Assembly (NCBI GenBank): GCA_027081755.1
Contig: JALWJF010000138.1
Coordinates: 1 to 35,162 of the forward strand
Direction: 5' to 3'
Origin: Desulfurococcales archaeon
Lineage (GTDB): Archaea; Thermoproteota; Thermoprotei_A; Sulfolobales; Ignicoccaceae
Length of the DNA: 35,162 nucleotides
Of this stretch, positions 30,345 to 35,162 are shown one piece after another. The translations under genes and the position numbers were made by a program. Numbering within the stretch: the first letter of the stretch is position 1; each line of letters opens with the position of its first letter. The notes under the pieces are model-generated. The model searched no databases. It saw only the letters and a program-made list of their open reading frames with translations, and was not told the DNA's origin.

Positions 30345-30995
30345 ATGATATTGTTCGAGCTTATCAGAAAAGATATCCTAGAGGAGGCACGAAGAGTACA
30401 CGAGCTAGTAGCGCTGATGGCTTTAGTTGCTACTTTATCTATACCCACTTCTTACCTAATTTCTGGTCCGGGATCAGTCTTACCTCAAGATGCCCCCGCC
30501 TTAGTAGTTATTGCACAACAAGCTTCAGCAATACTGGTGGCCTCCCTTCTAGGTTTTCTGGTTGTCATAAGGGAGGCAGAGAGAGGAACTATAAATGCAC
30601 TTAAGCTAGCCCCTGTGGAGCCCGAGACCTTAATTGTATCTAAGATTGTGGTTATATTTATGTTCCTATTATCGCTAAATATAGCGTTTGTATTCCTTAC
30701 ATCCTTCTTCTCGTCAATGAACTTTATCACGGCTAGCTATTTCCTCTATATTATATCCTTAAGCTTGTACTTGGCTTCGGTAGGCGCTTTGGCATCGTTT
30801 ATGATAATATATACTGACGTGGGGACTCTGTTGGCATCGGTTAGCATTGGTGCTCTCTCTATCCCTTACCTTTACTCTTCGGCACCCCAAGCCGTAGATG
30901 CGATAAACGGACTAACGAACGTTTCCTTTACCTTTCCACCAATAGCAATGAGCTTAGTATCAATTGTGCTAGGAAGGTTCCTATTAGAAATCTAG
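30345..30995 (+). CDS. ccmB: CcmB-like heme exporter membrane subunit
   Basis: Membrane subunit of the ABC complex (CcmABC) involved in loading heme on CcmE. The 216-residue protein has the CcmB layout: an N-terminal cytosolic helix (LFELIRKDILEEARR), then six predicted membrane helices with the conserved REAERGTINALKLAPVEPETLIVSK between helices 2 and 3 and a GALASFMIIYTDVGTLLASV helix. Its place 43 bp after ccmE supports the function. No ccmA, ccmC or ccmF is in the window. The stop interlocks with that of the opposing PIN-domain gene. Confidence 0.78.
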   Translation: MILFELIRKDILEEARRVHELVALMALVATLSIPTSYLISGPGSVLPQDAPALVVIAQQASAILVASLLGFLVVIREAERGTINALKLAPVEPETLIVSKIVVIFMFLLSLNIAFVFLTSFFSSMNFITASYFLYIISLSLYLASVGALASFMIIYTDVGTLLASVSIGALSIPYLYSSAPQAVDAINGLTNVSFTFPPIAMSLVSIVLGRFLLEI

Positions 30996-31609
30996 CTGTA
31001 GGCCCTCCTAGATAACTCCAAGTATTCATCTATAGTCTTGAAGAACGTTATAGGGTCTATGCATGTAGCACCAAGCTTCGAGGCAAGTTTACATAAGCCT
31101 TCGTCATTAGTTACCAAAACTGCACCGAGTTCTAATGCTAGGATTGCTGCCTCTAAGTCCGCAACCGAGTCTAACAGTCCCTTTCGAGTAGCCTCTCTAT
31201 ACTTCTCTCTCAGATTCCTTATGTGATCTCCTATCTCGCCTCCTTCCATAGCCCTTCTAGTACTCTCCTCGGCAACCCTCAAACCTTTATCAAGTCTTCT
31301 ACGAACCTCCGCTACATAATCCAAGAACACTCGTGCTGGAATCTTTACTTCAGTCTCGCTTACATCCTTAACCATTATCCAAACTCCCAACTTAGTTATG
31401 ACTTCCGGCGGACTCATACCCCTTTCCAAGAAACCTTTTATTTCTTTCATAACGCTCGGCGTTGTATAAAAGGAGAAACCTAACCTCAGCTTGGCAAGCG
31501 CCATCTTTTCAAGAGACTTGTTCACTACTTCCCATAGCTCACGTACTCCAAACAATTGTCTCAGTCTTGGATCAGTGAGGGCGCTGGCATCGATAACGAA
31601 TTTGAGCAC
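30992..31609 (-). CDS. RNA ligase partner protein (PIN-domain, UPF0278)
   Basis: Member of the archaeal PIN-domain family known as RNA ligase partner. The 205-residue product begins LKFVIDASALTDPRLRQLFG and has the acidic PIN residues in FVIDASAL, SVADLEAAILALELG and VLVTNDEGLCKLASKLG. Family length is about 200, so I choose GTG 31609 (AGAGGGG seven bases upstream) over a longer in-frame start at 31714. The function as nuclease or RNA-binding partner is unproven. Its usual neighbour, a thermophilic RNA ligase gene, is absent; neighbours are ccmB and a Tfx-like regulator. Confidence 0.82.
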   Translation of the reverse strand: MLKFVIDASALTDPRLRQLFGVRELWEVVNKSLEKMALAKLRLGFSFYTTPSVMKEIKGFLERGMSPPEVITKLGVWIMVKDVSETEVKIPARVFLDYVAEVRRRLDKGLRVAEESTRRAMEGGEIGDHIRNLREKYREATRKGLLDSVADLEAAILALELGAVLVTNDEGLCKLASKLGATCIDPITFFKTIDEYLELSRRAYS

Positions 31610-31641
31610 TCTGATGCCCCTCTTGAGCAAATATGAAGGAG

Positions 31642-31655
31642 CTTTTAGATAAAAG
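31642..31655. promoter_or_regulatory. Candidate bidirectional TATA element (symmetrical), PIN gene / Tfx-like regulator
   Basis: CTTTTAGATAAAAG is an inverted repeat with a four-base centre in the 69-bp gap. It lies about 39 bp from the GTG at 31609 (minus) and 30 bp from the TTG at 31679 (plus). As the only TATA-like sequence, it could serve both genes. Confidence 0.45.
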
Positions 31656-31678
31656 CACTCACCTTCAAACATATGTAA

Positions 31679-32161
31679 TTGGAGTGGTGGACTTTGGAGC
31701 CAACGGACAAGCAACTGTTGGTACTTCTGTTGAGATCCATGGGTCTCAACTTGAGTGAGATTGCAAACATTTTAGGGACAAGCAGACAGAATGTCCATTC
31801 AATGATAAAGAGGGGCTTAAGAAACATAAAGAAGTATGAAAACATGTACAAACTAATGAAGGCTTGTACATCAAAGGTACAATTAGAATTTGAGGCAAAC
31901 GAAATGCTGAGCAATGTGGCATTCAAAATAATGGAAGCAGCAGACGAAATAGGCATAAAGTTAAGAGGCAATGAACAAGACATAGTGTCTTACCTAAAGT
32001 TTGAAGTCGAAAATAACGGTAGGGAGCTTCTGGAGCCTTGCATAGTGGCTATAACTGATGAAGGAAGGCTCGTTATACTCACCAAGGATTCTATGAAAGA
32101 ATTTAGCAAGATAAAGGATAAGGCTAGTAAACTGATATCTATTTACAAGAAGGCAAAATAA
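31679..32161 (+). CDS. Tfx-like helix-turn-helix regulator
   Basis: The N-terminal 60 residues (TLEPTDKQLLVLLLRSMGLNLSEIANILGTSRQNVHSMIKRGLRNIKK) form a sigma-region-4-type helix-turn-helix, as in Tfx, a regulator of molybdenum formylmethanofuran dehydrogenase genes in methanogens. The C-terminal 100 residues are acidic and mixed, with a strand pair CIVAITDEGRLVILTKDS that may sense a ligand. The 160-residue length suits the family. It lies 35 bp before the molybdate/tungstate transporter operon and is probably co-transcribed, so Mo/W-dependent control of that operon is a fair inference. TTG 31679 is the start; the leader is very short. Confidence 0.72.
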   Translation: MEWWTLEPTDKQLLVLLLRSMGLNLSEIANILGTSRQNVHSMIKRGLRNIKKYENMYKLMKACTSKVQLEFEANEMLSNVAFKIMEAADEIGIKLRGNEQDIVSYLKFEVENNGRELLEPCIVAITDEGRLVILTKDSMKEFSKIKDKASKLISIYKKAK

Positions 32162-32196
32162 AGGCATCACTAACCATTCAGTAAACGGGTAAGAGT

Positions 32197-32967
32197 GTGA
32201 AGAAAACTACGGGCGTAGCAGTGGTATTAATAGCAGCTATACTGATCTCTACATCAGTCATATTAAGCCTAAGTTTTAGGAAAAGACAAAGGTTAATACT
32301 TGCTTATCTACCTGCAGCGGGAATAAAAGCTTGGCCTAAGGTGATAGCGCTTTTCAAAAAGAAGTACTCGGTAGATGTAACTGCCATATATGGTTCATCT
32401 GGTTTTCTTCTTCATCAAGCATATATCAGTAAAACCGGGGACGTCTTAGGCTCGGCAACACCAGTTTACATGAAAAAGGCTATCAAAATGGGAATTGTCC
32501 TACAAAACAGTGTCGTCACAGTAGCTTGTATGGAACCGGCAATTCTCTTCCAAGACCATAGGAACTACACATTGGAGGACTTGCTAAAGCCGGGAATAAA
32601 GATAGCTATGTGTGATCCAGTGAACTGCGCCGTAGGAAGGTTTATTAAATACATGCTTGTAAAGATGGGTCTGTGGGACAAAATCAAGAAAAACATAGTA
32701 GTCTATACTGAAAACTTTGCAAAGCTAGTAACTGTCTTAAGATTAGGAGAAGTTGATGCTGCCCTAGGCTGGAACGTAGCGACAAAGTGGTATCCTAGCT
32801 TAGGTTACACCCCATTAAAAGGACCCATGCCCTATAAACCTTGTATAACCGTAGGAGTTTTGAAATTCTCGAAAAACAAAATCTTATCAATGAAGTTCGT
32901 GGACTTCTTGAAATCCAAGGAAGTAAAAGGAATTTTTGAGAAGCTGGGGTATGAGGTGGTAAAGTGA
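32197..32967 (+). CDS. Molybdate/tungstate-type ABC substrate-binding protein
   Basis: Extracellular binding protein feeding the following permease and ATPase. The 256-residue protein has an N-terminal membrane anchor or signal (about 5-26), then a two-lobe periplasmic-binding fold of the ModA/WtpA class: AIYGSSGFLLHQAYISKTGDVLGSATPVYMKKA, DPVNCAVGRFIKYMLVKMGLW and EVDAALGWN. The last positions are typical for oxyanion binders. Sequence conservation is moderate, so sulfate or another oxyanion is possible; the ModB-like permease supports Mo/W. Start GTG 32197; overlaps the permease gene by 4 bp (GTGA). Confidence 0.75.
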   Translation: MKKTTGVAVVLIAAILISTSVILSLSFRKRQRLILAYLPAAGIKAWPKVIALFKKKYSVDVTAIYGSSGFLLHQAYISKTGDVLGSATPVYMKKAIKMGIVLQNSVVTVACMEPAILFQDHRNYTLEDLLKPGIKIAMCDPVNCAVGRFIKYMLVKMGLWDKIKKNIVVYTENFAKLVTVLRLGEVDAALGWNVATKWYPSLGYTPLKGPMPYKPCITVGVLKFSKNKILSMKFVDFLKSKEVKGIFEKLGYEVVK

Positions 32968-33701
32968 AACCCTTAGCATACGTTCTAGCATCTCTTTGGC
33001 TTTTGGCCTTGCTATCTCTATTCACCGTCGTGAAGCCTCAAGACGTCTTCGGGATGGTCTTTAATCCCGAAGTGCAGTACGCGTTAGCGTTAAGTATAAT
33101 TACATCAAGCATCTCGACAGTACTAGTAATGCTCTTAGCTTTTCCGACGGCCTACGAGTTATCCAAAGGCTCTAAGTTTTTGGAGCCATTACTGAGTTTG
33201 CCCAACGCAATGCCTCCAGTAGCCGTGGGTGCCACTCTACTCATTTTCTTTAGTAGAACCTATTTAGGTTCACTAATCAACTCGCTACTGCACATCGTAT
33301 TTAGCATTCCCGGTCTAGTAATAGCTCAATCCGTTGTTTCCTTCCCATTAGCCTTGAAACCATTAAAGTCGGCATTCAAGACCATTGATGAAGATGTAAT
33401 CCTAGCGCTGCGATCATATGGCTGTCATGGACTGCGTTTATTAAGTAAGCTATTTAAGGGTATAAAGGATTCGTTTAAATCTGCATCTCTCTTGGTTTTC
33501 TCTCGTTCACTAGCAGAGTTCGGAGCCTCAGTGACATTAGCTGGCGCTATAAGGTTTAAAACAGAGACATTACCCATTGCAATATACTTAAACTTGGAAT
33601 CGGGAGATGTAGCAAAAGTGATTTCTCTTATAGCCATCTCGGCTATATTAGCGTTCTTAATCTTGTCCATTAGTATGAGGTGGGAAGTTGATGAGAGTTA
33701 A
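32964..33701 (+). CDS. Molybdate/tungstate ABC permease (ModB/WtpB-type)
   Basis: Channel subunit of the oxyanion importer. The 245-residue protein has five or six membrane helices and the diagnostic cytoplasmic EAA-loop segment SLAEFGASVTLAGAIRF followed by KTETLPIAIYLNLESGD, which is highly typical of ModB/WtpB and sulfate CysT-type permeases. PNAMPPVAVGATLLIFF is the conserved helix-loop before it. Start GTG 32964 overlaps the binding-protein stop, and its own stop overlaps the ATPase start by 11 bp: a tightly coupled three-gene unit. Confidence 0.85.
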   Translation: MKPLAYVLASLWLLALLSLFTVVKPQDVFGMVFNPEVQYALALSIITSSISTVLVMLLAFPTAYELSKGSKFLEPLLSLPNAMPPVAVGATLLIFFSRTYLGSLINSLLHIVFSIPGLVIAQSVVSFPLALKPLKSAFKTIDEDVILALRSYGCHGLRLLSKLFKGIKDSFKSASLLVFSRSLAEFGASVTLAGAIRFKTETLPIAIYLNLESGDVAKVISLIAISAILAFLILSISMRWEVDES

Positions 33702-34290
33702 GGATTTCCGATACGGCTATAGAAGCTTAGAGTTTGGTCCGTTGAGCTTTGAGGTTAACGGTGTACTAGCAGTAATGGGTCCTAACGGTGCTGGTAAGAG
33801 CAGTTTACTCAGAGCTCTGGTAGGTGGAATTAAGGCTTTTGGGTATATAGAAGTTGATGGAAAAGTAATTCATAATGGAAAAAAGGGTTTGAAGCCGGAA
33901 AAACGACCTATAGCTTATGTTCCTCAAAAGGATCCCGCAATACCCTTCCTTACGGTTGAAGAAAACCTAATGCTAGCTTCCAAAGAAATTGATGAGGATT
34001 TACTTGATGAACTGGGAATAAAGAAATACCTAAACGTAAAAGTTGCAAAACTTAGTGGAGGTCAAAGAAAGAGAGTTGGAATAGCAATGGCTCTTAGCAG
34101 CAAGAAAAAAGTGCTCTTGCTTGATGAACCCTTAAGTGGTATTGATCCAGAAAGCAGAGAACTAGTAATTGATGTTATCTTGAAGAGATCTAAAGGAAAG
34201 GATATAGTGTGGGTAACGCACTTTGAAGACGTCCTAAAGTTTTCTAATTCGGTGCTTCGTCTTCAACCGGTTAGGTCTAACCTGTCATAG
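33691..34290 (+). CDS. Molybdate/tungstate ABC ATP-binding protein (short ModC-type)
   Basis: Drives the importer. The 199-residue protein has Walker A GPNGAGKS (about 30-37), Q-loop YVPQ, signature LSGGQ (about 121-125), Walker B VLLLDEP and the switch His in VTHFEDVLKF. It ends soon after the H-loop and so lacks the C-terminal regulatory TOBE/MOP domain of classical ModC, which in other organisms gives feedback inhibition by molybdate or tungstate. ATG 33691 is chosen over TTG 33688, since GAGGTG is seven bases upstream. It overlaps the permease by 11 bp and the opposing pheA by 28 bp. Confidence 0.88.
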   Translation: MRVKDFRYGYRSLEFGPLSFEVNGVLAVMGPNGAGKSSLLRALVGGIKAFGYIEVDGKVIHNGKKGLKPEKRPIAYVPQKDPAIPFLTVEENLMLASKEIDEDLLDELGIKKYLNVKVAKLSGGQRKRVGIAMALSSKKKVLLLDEPLSGIDPESRELVIDVILKRSKGKDIVWVTHFEDVLKFSNSVLRLQPVRSNLS

Positions 34291-35162
34291 CTCCCTAGAA
34301 CTTTTAATATAGCACTTCTCAGCTTAGCCTCTTCTAAGACCTTTTCTAATTTTCTTCTGGACCCTTCCATCTCTATATAAAATATATATCTCCAAGGCAC
34401 ATCTTTCATAGGCCTAGAGTAAATCATAGTCAAGTTTATTGAGTTCTTGGCGAAGACTTCCAAGAAATTGTACAAGCCCCCAGGCTTATGGGGTACTGAA
34501 ACCAACAAAGCCGTATAATTGCCCTCTGGGTTGTCAAGCTTACTTATTACGAAGAACCTCGTCGCATTGTGAGGTTTATCTTCCACATTACTCTTCAGTA
34601 TTTTTAAGCCATAAAGTTCAGCTGCTTTGGGGGAGCATAAGGCGGCTGCACCTTCCTCTTTAGAAGCTATTATTGCTGCTTCAGAGGTACTTCTAGTAGG
34701 TACCACCTCCACCTCGAGTTCTCTAAGAAGTTTCGTTGCTTGCTTGAATATCATTGGATGACCATAAATCCTCTTAACTTTGTCTATATCATCAACTGTT
34801 CCGGAGGCGAGCATTATCCTTATTGGTATTTCTATATCATGGTAAACTTTAACGTTGCTTTGGAAGAGTAAGTCTATAGTTTCATTTACTGGACCCTCGA
34901 GCCTATTAGCTATTGGAACTACTCCATACTCGGCTTCTCCCTTCTCAACGGCCTCAAAGACCTCAGCTATAGTGCCCTTGGATACGAGCTTCTCTTCGGG
35001 GAATAGTATAGAGGTGGCTTCGTGAGTATAGCTTCCGGGAGGTCCCAAGTAAGCAACGGTTGTGCCCTTCGATGCTAAAGATCTTAACCACAATATTACA
35101 GGTTTTAATTCCTCAGGCCAACTACCAGAAGGAATTCTGATGGGTTTTTCTCTCAATATCTC
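34263..35162 (-). CDS. pheA: Prephenate dehydratase with ACT domain (N-terminal part outside window)
   Basis: Converts prephenate to phenylpyruvate in phenylalanine synthesis. The visible 299 residues start inside a helix (REKPIRIPSGSWPEEL..ILWLRSLA) that matches the end of a chorismate mutase domain, and the frame is open to the window edge, so this is probably a mutase-dehydratase fusion. The dehydratase follows: VAYLGPPGSYTHEAT, VVPIANRLEGPVNETIDLL, and the catalytic Thr-Arg-Phe in NATRFFVI. The C-terminal ACT domain (HKPGGLYNFLEVFAKNSINLT) has IYSRP where regulated enzymes have IESRP, so phenylalanine feedback may differ. It overlaps the short ModC gene by 28 bp. Confidence 0.88.
   Translation of the reverse strand, partial: EILREKPIRIPSGSWPEELKPVILWLRSLASKGTTVAYLGPPGSYTHEATSILFPEEKLVSKGTIAEVFEAVEKGEAEYGVVPIANRLEGPVNETIDLLFQSNVKVYHDIEIPIRIMLASGTVDDIDKVKRIYGHPMIFKQATKLLRELEVEVVPTRSTSEAAIIASKEEGAAALCSPKAAELYGLKILKSNVEDKPHNATRFFVISKLDNPEGNYTALLVSVPHKPGGLYNFLEVFAKNSINLTMIYSRPMKDVPWRYIFYIEMEGSRRKLEKVLEEAKLRSAILKVLGSYDRLDLTG

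Noticed and set aside
31610-31714. Longer start for the PIN-domain protein at 31714
   Set aside because: It would overlap the regulator gene and the TATA-like element; the GTG at 31609 has a good ribosome-binding site and gives the family's usual length.
1-35162. tRNA, rRNA, CRISPR arrays, insertion sequences and defence islands
   Set aside because: I found no cloverleaf-like segment with a TTC box, no regularly spaced repeats, and no transposase, nuclease-effector or phage proteins; gaps between genes are all below about 100 bp.

Overview
The window is dense, mostly single-copy chromosome from a hyperthermophilic-type archaeon, most likely a crenarchaeon (Thermoproteota). The evidence is a glycerol-1-phosphate dehydrogenase for archaeal lipids, archaeal-type L7Ae, LX/L18a, L12, L10, L1 and L11, prefoldin alpha, Spt5, FtsY and SecE, short TATA-box promoters, and archaeal CoA synthesis (CoaBC plus pantoate kinase). 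Cytochrome c maturation genes and a candidate Re-citrate synthase would suit a Desulfurococcales/Ignicoccus-like organism, but that assignment is an inference. I count 44 protein genes; the first and last run off the window. I see no tRNA, rRNA, CRISPR array, insertion sequence or prophage, and no gene-free stretch over 300 bp.

Layout. 1-4.7 kb: sugar isomerase-like protein (partial), dCTP deaminase, a small unknown, a stand-alone Lrp/RAM-domain protein with PyrD, a pilin-like surface protein, and QueE with L7Ae. 4.8-11.7 kb: a small membrane protein, L12, then a minus-strand block egsA - anchored secreted protein - Lhr helicase - NOG1 GTPase. 11.8-17.6 kb: the classic translation/secretion/transcription operon LX-pfdA-ftsY-secE-spt5-L11-L1-L10, followed by hisC. 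L12 is not in its usual place after L10. 17.6-23.9 kb: aldo/keto reductase, an amino-acid permease fused to a nucleotidyltransferase-like domain, a Re-citrate synthase/isopropylmalate synthase-family enzyme, a GT-C mannosyltransferase-like protein translationally coupled to a 64-residue protein with no basic residue, and a DedA/VTT membrane protein. 23.9-29.9 kb: an ABC-2 exporter pair, an unknown possible winged-helix protein, MobA-like and GNAT proteins, and coaBC with pantoate kinase. 29.9-35.2 kb: CcmE and CcmB, an RNA-ligase-partner PIN protein, a Tfx-like regulator leading a molybdate/tungstate ABC operon, and the prephenate dehydratase part of PheA.

Two structural regularities stand out. 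All ten convergent gene pairs overlap at their 3' ends, four of them with the two stop codons interlocked in one 4-bp site. Six of the nine divergent pairs are separated by only 69-82 bp with one central AT-rich TATA-like element, suggesting compact bidirectional promoters.

The strongest items for follow-up are the permease-nucleotidyltransferase fusion, the exact 115-bp identity between the 3' ends of the L12 and L10 genes, substitutions in highly conserved motifs of L11 and CoaBC, and several small hairpins or repeats at the starts of L7Ae, LX, L1, the RAM protein and the aldo/keto reductase.
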